Shown piece by piece: positions 33,974 through 42,378 of a stretch of DNA of 64,000 nt; the first letter of the stretch is position 1; the number at the start of each line of letters is the position of its first letter. Origin of the DNA: Rhodopirellula halodulae (GTDB taxonomy: Bacteria > Planctomycetota > Planctomycetia > Pirellulales > Pirellulaceae); contig NZ_JAJKFV010000029.1 in the NCBI RefSeq assembly GCF_020966775.1, forward strand, positions 551,001-615,000. The letters are read 5' to 3'. Below the pieces are notes generated by a model. The model was not told the origin of the DNA and made no database searches. It was given only the letters and a program-made list of their open reading frames with translations. The position numbers were made by a program, and so were the translations under genes.

Positions 33974-35557
33974 TCAGGCGGCCCGGCGACGGGCTGCTGC
34001 GGCGTCGGAGGATTGGATGGTCGAGATCGTGGGGGCGGTGTCCGAGGCTTGCTCTTCGGAGGCCTGCCCTCGTTTGACTTTAATCATTGCGTGCGCGGCA
34101 TCGCCAATGATGATGTCCAAGCGATCTCGGGTGGGCGTTTCCGCACCACGAAGGTATCGGCGACCGGAGTAGGTCTCCGCGAATTGTGTGACCGCTTGAT
34201 AAAGCGAATCCGAGTTGGACTTGGCTAGCGCATCAGTGGTGGCGTAACCCGCACCCACCAGCAACTGGACTTCCCGAGCCAGCATGCTTGGCAGTTGGCA
34301 CATCAGCAACGCTTGGCATCGCCAGGCCTGCAGCGTGTCTTCCGTGATCCAACGCGTGTCCAAGCGGCGTGCCATGGTCGGCACGTCGGCTTGCAAGAAT
34401 TCGCCGACGGTGTGGATGCCAATGCCAGCGAACCGTGCGGCTGTTTTCTTGCCGATGGACGGTGCATCGACCAGCGGATCTGGCAGATGCAATCGGATGT
34501 TGTCGTGTGTTTGAATGAACGGCAACACATTGGCTTCCACCGTTTCGCGTTGTTGCCGGTCTTCTTCCGCTTGCACCAAGGCTTTGTGAGCGGCGGCCAA
34601 TTCCGCTTTGCGTTGGCGATAGTTTTTTTCGCGTTCGTGAATCTCACGAACTCGCTGCAGCACGCGGACTTCGCTGGCCAAATTCTGAGTCACGTCGCCC
34701 GTGCGTCGAAATTCGGCGATGAGGTTCTCGACCTTTTCTCGCTCGACTTTGTGAGTGATGCGTCGAACCCAGAGGCGGTCGGGAACTCGGATTCCGGAAA
34801 GCACCATGGGCAGGGTCAATCCAGCGACCGGAATGGTTTGTTGGTTTCGTCTCTCGGCTTCTTCGGCGGCTCGTTCCAAAATGCGAGCCCAACCGGTCAC
34901 CGACAGACCGATGAGTTGTGAAACGATGCGGCGGGAAACCGTCGTCAGGCCTTGCCGCGAATTTTTTTCACAAGCGGCCAAATCGAAATGATCCAGCAGC
35001 GTTTGGTAGTGACCGTGGGCCAGGCGGGCAGACTGCAGGATGGCTTCACCGAGCCAGCCGGACTGATCGGACAGCTGGAACACGATCCTTGTGGGATTGG
35101 ATTTCCACTCGGCCAACAGATTGGCGTAGTTCTGAGTGATGCACCATTCGATCGGCCGATGCAGAACCTTTTCGAGCGGAGTTTGGGCGGTGTGAAGCGG
35201 TTGAATGGGGTCGGTGAAATAGTGGCTGAGCACGCCGGCAGCGTGCGCGGCGTCCGAATACCGGGATTGGTGCAGATACCGTTGCAGCCGGTCATACCAT
35301 TGATGGGCAACGCGTGGTGCGCCGCCCCAATAACCGTCGTCGACGTGGATCACATGGTTTTGAAAATCACGAAATCGCGTGTCGGGGTCTTTGGCACCTG
35401 TTAGGTACCGACCGTGATGGCGAAGCAACTGCGAAACCAAACGCTTGCCCGAGTCAGTCTGCACCAACTCGGTCGCGTCCAAGGCAAAGTGGTGGTGCGT
35501 GCTACGGCAATGCGCGGCACGCAAAATCTGAATCAGCGTTTGGCTCGAAGTCGACAT
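33974..35557 (-). CDS. Zinc-dependent phospholipase C-like / DUF4332 fusion protein
   Basis: Product of 527 residues with two parts. Residues 1-200 resemble the zinc-dependent phospholipase C/S1-P1 nuclease-type fold: HHHFALDATEL, GKRLVSQLLRHHGRYL, DFQNHVIHVDD and AAGVLSHYFTDPIQPLHTAQ give the histidines and aspartates expected as metal ligands, although the first tryptophan ligand is not evident and no signal peptide is seen. After a coiled-coil-like stretch (about 290-345), residues 365-495 form a DUF4332 domain with APSIGKKTAARFAGIGIHTVGEF, a helix-hairpin-helix-type motif. The start overlaps the upstream 100-residue gene by one base. Activity is unknown. Confidence 0.75.
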   Translation of the reverse strand: MSTSSQTLIQILRAAHCRSTHHHFALDATELVQTDSGKRLVSQLLRHHGRYLTGAKDPDTRFRDFQNHVIHVDDGYWGGAPRVAHQWYDRLQRYLHQSRYSDAAHAAGVLSHYFTDPIQPLHTAQTPLEKVLHRPIEWCITQNYANLLAEWKSNPTRIVFQLSDQSGWLGEAILQSARLAHGHYQTLLDHFDLAACEKNSRQGLTTVSRRIVSQLIGLSVTGWARILERAAEEAERRNQQTIPVAGLTLPMVLSGIRVPDRLWVRRITHKVEREKVENLIAEFRRTGDVTQNLASEVRVLQRVREIHEREKNYRQRKAELAAAHKALVQAEEDRQQRETVEANVLPFIQTHDNIRLHLPDPLVDAPSIGKKTAARFAGIGIHTVGEFLQADVPTMARRLDTRWITEDTLQAWRCQALLMCQLPSMLAREVQLLVGAGYATTDALAKSNSDSLYQAVTQFAETYSGRRYLRGAETPTRDRLDIIIGDAAHAMIKVKRGQASEEQASDTAPTISTIQSSDAAAARRRAA

Positions 35558-35859
35558 CAGGCAGCTTGTGTCTTCAATGTCTGGTTTTGTGCATCGATGC
35601 CGTAGGCTTGTGCCTGTCGTGACAAACGAGCGCGAAACGCGGCGCCGATTTCAGCGGACAGCGAATCGTAGTGCAGCACTCGTTGGACAAAGGTTTGGCG
35701 TCCCAGTGGCCGGAACTCGCAGTGGCCTTCGGGCGGTGGCGTGTTGCCGTATTGGGACTGCACGCGGAACGCGTGGTCGCGTTCTGCAATCAAGTGGTAC
35801 AAGTCGTACAGGCGATCGATCGACAGTTTGGAAACGTCGGTCAGTGGGCCGATTGCCAT
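35557..35859 (-). CDS. Small hypothetical protein coupled to the phospholipase/DUF4332 gene
   Basis: Product of 100 residues of unknown family. It contains DRLYDLYHLIAERDHAFRVQSQYG, CEFRPLGRQTFVQRVLHYDS and a C-terminal helix EIGAAFRARLSRQAQAYG; it is probably helical and cytoplasmic. The stop overlaps the ATG of the next gene in a TGATG arrangement, which strongly suggests translational coupling and a shared job with the phospholipase-like/DUF4332 protein. Confidence 0.65.
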   Translation of the reverse strand: MAIGPLTDVSKLSIDRLYDLYHLIAERDHAFRVQSQYGNTPPPEGHCEFRPLGRQTFVQRVLHYDSLSAEIGAAFRARLSRQAQAYGIDAQNQTLKTQAA

Positions 35860-35967
35860 CGGAGCATCCTTGCAGCGGCGGAAGCGAAAGGTCGGGAGAT
35901 TGAAATCGAAGAAAGCATCGATTCGGTGTCAAGTTTCCCAAAGCCGCCGGATCGGTCACAAGATCGA

Positions 35968-36210
35968 ATGCCAAAAATCTGGTGGAAGAGGCTGGGACGG
36001 CGGTCCGGACGCCATAACCGGCAAGGTCAACCATCACCGACAGACGAAGTCGCCAATCTGGCAGAATTCACGTCTGCTGGAGGCTCGGTTGTGCCGAACA
36101 TTACGACTAGCCGGCGTGGTCAACCGTGTGGAGGACCCGACGCTATGGCCGAAGCGGAAGAACGAGGAGGCGTGTCGTGGTGTGGGATTGCGGCACAAAT
36201 GCTCGTTTGA
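35968..36210 (+). CDS. Candidate small ORF, low confidence
   Basis: An 80-residue frame beginning MPKIWWKRLGRR and ending 24 bases before a strong plus-strand terminator. It has no recognised family, no ribosome binding site, and overlaps the candidate structured RNA. Its only support is the terminator, which needs some transcript to end; the RNA explanation is at least as good. Confidence 0.2.
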   Translation: MPKIWWKRLGRRSGRHNRQGQPSPTDEVANLAEFTSAGGSVVPNITTSRRGQPCGGPDAMAEAEERGGVSWCGIAAQMLV

Positions 36211-36234
36211 ATGTTTCTCGCGTTTGAAAATGAG
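36089..36234 (+). ncRNA. Candidate structured small RNA upstream of an orphan terminator
   Basis: Perfectly complementary 8-base segments TTGTGCCG (36089-36096) and CGGCACAA (36191-36198) would close a domain of about 110 bases. Inside it GCGTGGTC (about 36114-36121) can pair with GACCCGACGC (about 36134-36143) with a small bulge. A plus-strand intrinsic terminator follows at 36235. The 5' end is not defined. The sequence lacks the marks of SRP RNA, RNase P RNA and tmRNA. Confidence 0.3.
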
Positions 36235-36279
36235 AACGGCGGGGCAGCGTATGGGCACGTTGCTCCGCCGTTTTCTTTT
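36235..36279 (+). terminator. Intrinsic terminator with no annotated plus-strand gene upstream
   Basis: A 16-pair stem (left arm begins AACGGCGGGG, right arm ends CTCCGCCGTT) with two G-U pairs, a 6-base loop, then TTCTTTT. The G-U pairs become A-C mismatches on the other strand and the T-tract lies on the plus side, so it should act on plus-strand transcripts. The nearest upstream annotated gene is on the minus strand. Confidence 0.75.
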
Positions 36280-36440
36280 GCCCACACAACTGCGAAACGC
36301 TCGTCGCTGCCAGTGGCTGGCAGCCAAATCCATCAGAATTCACCAAAACGTTGGAATTCTCAGGTTGGGGCGGCGAACTTCATGGCGGATTCTCTCTGCC
36401 CCTGTGTTCAACGACCGTGGGCTCTGATTACCATCCCCAC

Positions 36441-37781
36441 ATGAATGCATCATCCAAGCAAAAATCATCGGACCGGACCAACGTTGCCATCATCGGAATG
36501 GGGACCGTCGGGGCCGGCGTCGCCCGGTTGTTGATCGATCACGGTGATCGGACCGCTCGCCACGCGGGAAAAACAATTTGGCTTTCCAAAGCCGTCGTTC
36601 GCGATTTGAAAAAACCTCGCGGAATCGATCTGCCGGACGGTGTTCTGACCGATTCGATCGACGACGTGCTCAACGATCCCGAGATCGATGTGATCATCCA
36701 GTTGATGGGCGGGCTCTCGCCGGCTCGGGAGGTCATGCTACGGGCGATGGAAGCCGGCAAGGACATCGTGACCGCCAACAAAGCCCTGCTGGCCGAACAC
36801 GGCGGCGAATTGTTCACGCGGGCTCGTCAATTGGGACGCAGCATCGCGTTTGAGGCTGCCGTCGCGGGCGGGATCCCCATCATCGCCAATATCAGCCAAT
36901 GTTTGTCGGCCAACCAAATTGAATCGTTGGAAGGCATCCTGAACGGGACCAGCAACTTCATCGTCTCGCAGATGGACGAAAAAGGCGCCGGCTATGACGA
37001 GACCGTCAAACGGGCACAGGATCTGGGCTACGCCGAAGCCGACCCGTCGATGGATGTTGACGGAACCGATGCCGCACAAAAATTGGCCATCCTCTCGCAC
37101 CTGGCATTCGGCGCGACGGTGGATTGGCGAGATATCCCGCGAAAGGGAATCGATGGGTTGGATCCAGCCGATTTGGTCTACGCTCGCGAACTGGGTTACC
37201 GGATCAAGTTGCTGGCAACGGCGCGTTTGGTCGATGGTGAATTGGAATTGTCGGTCGCACCCACATTGATCCCGATCGGAACACCCATGGCAGAAGTCCG
37301 TGACGCCTACAACGCGATTCGCGTGGTCGGCGATGCGGTCGGACCAGTTTTTTACCACGGGCTGGGTGCCGGTCAGATGCCAACCGCGTCGGCTGTGGTT
37401 GCCGATGTCATCGACACCGCGGTGGGGCGGACGCCCATCACGTTTGAAACGCTGGAGTACTTCTCGTCCGAGCGTCCACCACGTACCGCGCAGCGAGACG
37501 TCGACACCCTACGTGGCCGTTATTACATGCGGCTTCGCGTCGCCAACGATCCAGGAACCCTGGCATCGATCGCTGGCGTGCTCTCAAGTCATTCCATCTC
37601 GATCGCGTCCGTAATTCAGCACGAACCCAAATCGAAAGACGAATCGTCGTCGGACAACACGGTTCCGTTGGTGATCATGACACACGAGGCCAGCGAAGGT
37701 GCCGCCTCACGAGCCACCACCGACATCGAAGTTCTGCCCGCCATCAGCGGCACTGTGGTCCGAATGCCCGTCCGCGAGTGA
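36441..37781 (+). CDS. hom: Homoserine dehydrogenase with C-terminal ACT domain
   Basis: Enzyme of 446 residues reducing aspartate semialdehyde to homoserine on the way to threonine and methionine. The start at 36441 gives MNASSKQKSSDRTNVAIIGMGTVGAG, with the Rossmann motif GMGTVGAG. Substrate and catalytic segments are DIVTANKALLAEHG, FEAAVAGGIPI, GILNGTSNFI, YAEADPSMDVDGTDAAQKLAIL, and GLGAGQMPTASAVVADV. The C-terminal domain (about 360-446) has YYMRLRVANDPGTLASIAGVL, an ACT regulatory fold, which suggests feedback by threonine. The frame remains open upstream to 36351 without conservation. It stands as a single gene. Confidence 0.96.
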   Translation: MNASSKQKSSDRTNVAIIGMGTVGAGVARLLIDHGDRTARHAGKTIWLSKAVVRDLKKPRGIDLPDGVLTDSIDDVLNDPEIDVIIQLMGGLSPAREVMLRAMEAGKDIVTANKALLAEHGGELFTRARQLGRSIAFEAAVAGGIPIIANISQCLSANQIESLEGILNGTSNFIVSQMDEKGAGYDETVKRAQDLGYAEADPSMDVDGTDAAQKLAILSHLAFGATVDWRDIPRKGIDGLDPADLVYARELGYRIKLLATARLVDGELELSVAPTLIPIGTPMAEVRDAYNAIRVVGDAVGPVFYHGLGAGQMPTASAVVADVIDTAVGRTPITFETLEYFSSERPPRTAQRDVDTLRGRYYMRLRVANDPGTLASIAGVLSSHSISIASVIQHEPKSKDESSSDNTVPLVIMTHEASEGAASRATTDIEVLPAISGTVVRMPVRE

Positions 37782-37837
37782 TTGGAACACGCCAAAGCGG
37801 CGATGGGGGATCTCTGGCGGTGTGATTGCAGGCTGAT

Positions 37838-38983
37838 CTACAGCTCGCTTGGATCGACGACGGCGTGTTTGACGCCTTCTCGGTTGTACGTGTAGACCAT
37901 GTTGAGCATCCCGTCGGAGGTTTGGATGATGGCCGGGTAGCTGTATTCGCCGAAATGACGTCGTCGCTCGGGATCCTTCGGGTGCGGGCCGGTTTCGTTT
38001 TCAAGCGTTAGAACGGGCTTCCACGTTTTGCCATCGGACGAGATCGCCAAATTGAGAATTCGACGTGGCTTCAGATCAGGAGCGTCATCCCGTTTCACCG
38101 AGCCTTCCGAGTGGTTGTAGATCAAGACTTGCCGACCATCTCGCAATGTGACCGCGTCGGTCCCGGAATTGGGGTTGGGTAGGTCGGTGGCGGTGAGCGT
38201 GCTCCAGGTTTTGCCGCCATCTTGGGACCAGCTTTGAACAATGCGTTTCTCTTGGCTGCGACAGAGAATCTGCATGCGATTGTCTGGGTAAGTCAGGATG
38301 CTGGGCTGAATCGCGTGAAAGGTTTCGCCGGTTTGGATCGGTCCGATGACCTCCCAAGTCTTACCGAGGTCTTTGGTGACTTCGAAGTGAACTCGCCAGT
38401 GAGAAGAGCCATCCGGGTAATCGATTTCGGTGCTGGAGGGACACAGGATCGTTCCATCCGCTAGCTGAATCGGTTTGTTTTTCACGGGGCCCAGCAAGTG
38501 ACCAATCGTGTGGGCTTCGCCAAGTTTCGTCGGCCACGACCACGTTTTGCCGCCGTCTTCAGATGTCGTGAGCATGCCCCACCATTCCCGTGGGTTCGGA
38601 CCGACTTTGTAGAACAGCATTAGCGGACCGTTGGTCGGTTGAAAGAGCACCGGGTTCCACGTGGGATACCGCAGCGTTGACGACTGAACGCCGTTGACCA
38701 CCTCGACGGATTTCGTCCATCGGCCGTTCTCATTGCGCGAGACGCGAATGCCAACATCGGGATCACGCTCCCGAGTGCCGGCAAACCAAGCCGCGACGAG
38801 ACCCGTTGGTGTTTCGACAACGGTTGATGCGTGGCATTCCTTGGTCGGTTTCTCGGCCAGCGGGAAGATTTGTTGGGAGGCGATCAAAGCCCCTTCCCCC
38901 GCGACGGCGACATCAGGGAGGTCTTCTGCTTGCAGAGGCAGACTCAAAAGAAACGCAACGAGAACCGCGAGGGAAGCTTTCAT
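37838..38983 (-). CDS. Secreted sialidase-like (BNR/Asp-box) protein
   Basis: Exported protein of 381 residues. The start at 38983 gives MKASLAVLVAFLLSLPLQAEDLP, a standard signal peptide. The mature protein is a predicted six-bladed propeller with Asp boxes at SEDGGKTWSW, SQDGGKTWST and SSDGKTWKP, and ECHASTVVETPTGLVAAWFAGTRE at the first blade. The pattern matches the BNR_2/exo-alpha-sialidase family common in planctomycetes, which may act on sulfated or acylated glycans rather than sialic acid. It stands alone between hom (convergent) and the photolyase gene. Confidence 0.85.
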   Translation of the reverse strand: MKASLAVLVAFLLSLPLQAEDLPDVAVAGEGALIASQQIFPLAEKPTKECHASTVVETPTGLVAAWFAGTRERDPDVGIRVSRNENGRWTKSVEVVNGVQSSTLRYPTWNPVLFQPTNGPLMLFYKVGPNPREWWGMLTTSEDGGKTWSWPTKLGEAHTIGHLLGPVKNKPIQLADGTILCPSSTEIDYPDGSSHWRVHFEVTKDLGKTWEVIGPIQTGETFHAIQPSILTYPDNRMQILCRSQEKRIVQSWSQDGGKTWSTLTATDLPNPNSGTDAVTLRDGRQVLIYNHSEGSVKRDDAPDLKPRRILNLAISSDGKTWKPVLTLENETGPHPKDPERRRHFGEYSYPAIIQTSDGMLNMVYTYNREGVKHAVVDPSEL

Positions 38984-39126
38984 GGTGTGCAGGAATCCAA
39001 GGTGGGGGCGAAACAAGGTGGGATAATCGGAGGGGATGTCCTGTGGCAGGACGAACCACTCTACCAGATCCAATGATCATATTTCGCGTCGTGATCCCGA
39101 TGTTCTTTTGAACCAAGCAACGTGGC

Positions 39127-40662
39127 TCACTTGGATTTCGTTGTCTGTGAGAACCTTTTCAGATATCGGCTGAGTTTGAGTTTTTTGCGAGTGCTATCGC
39201 TGGTCATGTAGCGGACGCTGCCGAAGACGGGACGTTTCGGGCCCCAGGCTCGGTCGGTGCGACCGAGCACCCAGAGGATTCCGCAGTACGAATTGGGGTC
39301 GCGGCCATCCAGTCCGTACTTGTTGTTCAGGTGAATCATGATCTCGAGTGCTTCTTCTGGGGTTTTCGTCCAGTGGAAGATCTTCTTGCCCCAAAGCATT
39401 CGCATGTAGTTGTGCATCTCGCCGGTTTGCACCAACTCTGTTTGAGCTGCGTTCCACAACTCGTCATGGGTGTTGGCGGTTTCGAACTCCTCCAACGTGT
39501 ACACATGTGGCCGCTCGTCATCGCGAGTTTCCGAAAGCGTTTTCTGAGCCCAATCTGGAAGTGACTCCAACGAGTCGTAGGTATCGGGGTTTTGAAAGGA
39601 CCAGTTGAAGCCGATCTCACGCCACGTCAGCAGTTGATCGAGCAACGCTTCCGTGTTTTCACCAACGTTCCAGAAGTCATGATTCTTTCCATTGGGTTTG
39701 GAGGTTTGGTCCGCCGTCCAGCCTTCGTTTTCCAACAACGAAGCAACCATCTCGTGCACCGAAATGTGTCCGAAGTGAAGGTGAGGGCTGAGTCCTGTTG
39801 TGGCATGTTCGTCGGGATGATTGCGGTCGTCGTTGTATTTCGAAAGTTTGAAATCCAGAAATTCGTTCCATCGCCGACACGCTTCGACACGTCCACCGGG
39901 AGTCTTTTCAGCCGGTGGTACGGAATGGTCGATGGGGATCTTCGACAATCCGTCCTTGTCGAGAAGTTGATCCAGATCCGCGGCGGGCCACTTGGAAAGG
40001 ATCTTCTTGTCGATCAAAGCCTCGCGTCGCTTCGCCATGGATTTGCCGTCAGGGCAGGGCAGGGCAGGGCGGTCGGACTGTTGTTCCAAAGGGTTTTCAA
40101 GTGGCAGGTGTTCGAGTGCAGGAAGAATGTTCTTCTGCATGAACCGTCGGTAGCTGTGGGCGACGGTGTAGGTTTTTTCAGCCGCCCGAAGTGGAAGTAC
40201 TCCGTTGGAATCGATTAGCTCCAAACGTGCTGGTAGTTTGTCCTTCACCGCATCAATCATGTGAGGCAGAAAGAAACAGGGGTATTCGTCGGTCACCACC
40301 GTGCAAGCATGCTCCGCGAGTCGGTGCAGGAGCGGCGAGCCCTTGCCCGGTTGAGGTTCCACGTAGGGGTAGTAAACCACCGGCAGCGATTCCGCCTCCG
40401 CCGCGTTGTCTCGCATCCCTTCGATGATGAATCGGTGAATGCGATCGCTGGCCCACTGATAACGAACTCGAAGTGGTTCAAAGATCAGCAAGGGCTTCTC
40501 GTATTCCAAAGCTCGGTCGACCGCGTGTTGCAGTGCAAAGTTCCAGTGCAACCGTCGCTGAGCAATCATCCAATACACGATGTAGTCGCCATCGTGTCGT
40601 GGGGGATGGTCGTTCGCGAATTGATGCCTCTGGGGCGGAAGCGAGGAAGTCATGGCAGACAA
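39127..40662 (-). CDS. phr: Class II CPD deoxyribodipyrimidine photolyase
   Basis: Light-driven flavoenzyme of 511 residues repairing cyclobutane pyrimidine dimers. Class II features are an N-terminal antenna domain starting near DYIVYWMIAQRRLHWNFALQ, GLSPHLHFGHIS, WREIGFNW, MHNYMRMLWGKKI, and the C-terminal block NNKYGLDGRDPNSYCGILWV followed by KRPVFGSVRYM. These clearly separate it from class I enzymes. Translation may begin at residue 1 or at M4. A fourfold pentanucleotide repeat lies in the coding region (40051-40070). The gene is divergent from the prepilin-peptidase-like gene across about 280 bases. Confidence 0.95.
   Translation of the reverse strand: MSAMTSSLPPQRHQFANDHPPRHDGDYIVYWMIAQRRLHWNFALQHAVDRALEYEKPLLIFEPLRVRYQWASDRIHRFIIEGMRDNAAEAESLPVVYYPYVEPQPGKGSPLLHRLAEHACTVVTDEYPCFFLPHMIDAVKDKLPARLELIDSNGVLPLRAAEKTYTVAHSYRRFMQKNILPALEHLPLENPLEQQSDRPALPCPDGKSMAKRREALIDKKILSKWPAADLDQLLDKDGLSKIPIDHSVPPAEKTPGGRVEACRRWNEFLDFKLSKYNDDRNHPDEHATTGLSPHLHFGHISVHEMVASLLENEGWTADQTSKPNGKNHDFWNVGENTEALLDQLLTWREIGFNWSFQNPDTYDSLESLPDWAQKTLSETRDDERPHVYTLEEFETANTHDELWNAAQTELVQTGEMHNYMRMLWGKKIFHWTKTPEEALEIMIHLNNKYGLDGRDPNSYCGILWVLGRTDRAWGPKRPVFGSVRYMTSDSTRKKLKLSRYLKRFSQTTKSK
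40051..40070. repeat. AGGGC pentanucleotide repeat (4 units) inside the photolyase gene
   Basis: Four perfect tandem units on the plus strand (GCCCT on the coding strand), encoding the PALPCP region of the enzyme. Because the unit is five bases, slippage by one unit would shift the frame. Confidence 0.8.
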
Positions 40663-40945
40663 ACCGAGAATGATCGAGAAAATCGTTGGAAAGAAGTCTG
40701 AAAAAGAAATCGTTGAAAAGCGGTGCGACGCGGCAAGATGCAGTTCGATGCGGTCGGGCGAGTTCGAACTTCCGCTATGATTGGCGTGTGGATGGGACAG
40801 GAGTCGTCATTTCGCCAGCCTGTTAGTATTCTGTCGCAACTTGAAGTTCGGGTCGGTTGCCTCACGCCGTTCCGGAACCTACCGGATGGCCAAGCTGAGA
40901 TGGACCACCAGTAGAGTGTGCTGACTCGCCAAGGGCCATGCAATT

Positions 40946-42322
40946 TTGTCGCGAAGACGTTCTCCGTATCGAAGCCTCGCCATTGGTTTGCTGGCCGCAT
41001 ATTTGCTCGGTTCGGCGGCTTACGTGTGGTTGTCTGCGCAGTGGATCGCCCGTTGGCACTCGCATTTTCGGGTGCTGGATTTATTGGCCCCCCGAGCCAA
41101 TGACGTAGTCATCTTCACGTTCTTTTTGGTGGTTGGGGCCAGCATCGGCAGTTTTCTGAACGTCGTGGTGTGGCGATTGCCTCAGAAGTTGAACGTCAAT
41201 GGCCATTCATTCTGTCCCCGTTGCCGGAATCGACTCCGGGCCCGCGACAACGTTCCGGTATTTGGATGGTTGTGGTTGGGTGGCCGCTGCCGAGATTGTC
41301 GATTGCCGATCTCTTCCCGCTATCCGATCGTTGAGACGCTGGTTGGGATCACCATTGCGTTGGTCGGAGTGGCGGAGTTGATGCAGTGGAGCCTTCCTTA
41401 TTGGGATGGCAATCGGCAACCTCTTTGGTTTGCGGCGCCGGCTTGGGATGCGAATTTATTGTGTTTGATCCTGTATCACATCGTGGCGTTGTCGACCGCG
41501 TGGGCAATGGGATTGATTCGTTATGATCGAAACGCGTTGCCGTCGCGATTGACGTTGTTCGCCGCGGCCACGTTGATCGGCGGCATGTTCGCTCTGCCAC
41601 AAACCATGGTGGTGCCGTGGCAGTGGGTTTCCGGCGGGATCGAAGAAATCTCGGTCCAGTGGCCTCCGCAGGCTTGGTGGGTGAAGGACACGGATCCCAT
41701 GCGAGGCGGACTGGTTCAGGTGGACGCGGCGGCATTGCTGACCCAGATCGGAATGCGGATTCTGACCGCACTCGTGGCGGCGGGCTTCTTCGCTCGCGTG
41801 CTGGCCAAAAGCTTTTGTCCGGCGGCGGATATGAAGTTGGATCCGCTGGGAGCTTCCACGCGTCGGTTGATTGACCTCACGATTTTGCTCGCCGTGCCGT
41901 CGGTCGTGGTGGGGTGGCAAGCGACGATGGGCGTGATCTTGATTGCGGCGGCGATCAGCAAGTGGCTGCAAACACGTGAATTCACTCATTCTCGCGATTC
42001 ACTCGGGCGATTCGCGGTCAGCCTTCCCGTCGCGGTCGCGATTCAGTTGTTGTTGTGGCGAGGTTTGGTGGCGTCTCAGCTTTGGCCTAGCGAACAGGCA
42101 TCGCAAATTGGACTGATTGTTCCGTTTTTTGCCATTTTGACGATTCCATTGTGGCTGAACGAAAACGAGGAAATCCCCGCCCCGGAGGGCGAAGAGATCC
42201 CAGAGGAACCAAACGCGGAGTCCGATGCCGATTCTGATGAGTTGGTTGAGCACGTTCGCGACGATCAAGCGTTGGGAAAGGACCCGGGGGCGTTCGAGGA
42301 GGGCTCTTCGGCTTTCCGCTAG
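40946..42322 (+). CDS. Prepilin peptidase-like membrane protein lacking the GxGD motif
   Basis: Polytopic protein of 458 residues. The first part matches the A24 N-terminal (methyltransferase) domain: FTFFLVVGASIGSFLNVVVWRLP, then a four-cysteine zinc site (FCPRCRNRLRARDNVPVFGWLWLGGRCRDC) and SSRYPIVETLVGI. In true prepilin peptidases a membrane aspartate and a GxGD motif form the protease site. Here the first is altered (GLIRYDRNALPSRLTL) and no GxGD is visible, so protease activity is doubtful. The Glu/Asp-rich C-terminal tail (about residues 410-458) is cytoplasmic. No ATG exists in the right frame; TTG at 40946 is the likely start. The ECF sigma gene follows after 56 bases. Confidence 0.7.
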   Translation: MSRRRSPYRSLAIGLLAAYLLGSAAYVWLSAQWIARWHSHFRVLDLLAPRANDVVIFTFFLVVGASIGSFLNVVVWRLPQKLNVNGHSFCPRCRNRLRARDNVPVFGWLWLGGRCRDCRLPISSRYPIVETLVGITIALVGVAELMQWSLPYWDGNRQPLWFAAPAWDANLLCLILYHIVALSTAWAMGLIRYDRNALPSRLTLFAAATLIGGMFALPQTMVVPWQWVSGGIEEISVQWPPQAWWVKDTDPMRGGLVQVDAAALLTQIGMRILTALVAAGFFARVLAKSFCPAADMKLDPLGASTRRLIDLTILLAVPSVVVGWQATMGVILIAAAISKWLQTREFTHSRDSLGRFAVSLPVAVAIQLLLWRGLVASQLWPSEQASQIGLIVPFFAILTIPLWLNENEEIPAPEGEEIPEEPNAESDADSDELVEHVRDDQALGKDPGAFEEGSSAFR

Positions 42323-42378
42323 GGCGAATCGTTTGAGTTAAACTGATAGCCCAGCAAACGATCATCAGATGAGGGGAT

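Larger units (their letters stand above)
35860..36440. other. Long intergenic region with terminator and candidate RNA
   Basis: The 581 bases between a minus-strand gene and hom hold no gene of recognised family. They do contain a strong plus-strand intrinsic terminator at 36235-36279 and, upstream of it, complementary segments that could fold into a structured RNA (36089-36198). An 80-residue frame at 35968-36210 is a weaker alternative. The stretch from 36280 to 36440 presumably holds the hom promoter; none was pinpointed. Confidence 0.5.

Noticed and set aside
36089-36234. SRP RNA, RNase P RNA or tmRNA identity for the structured stretch
   Set aside because: None of the invariant cores (GGAAGCAGC of SRP RNA, the P4 segment of RNase P RNA, the tRNA-like ends of tmRNA) is present.
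40918-41103. Start of the prepilin-peptidase-like gene at the ATG at 40938
   Set aside because: That ATG is in another frame; the conserved frame has only a TTG at 40946 as a plausible start.
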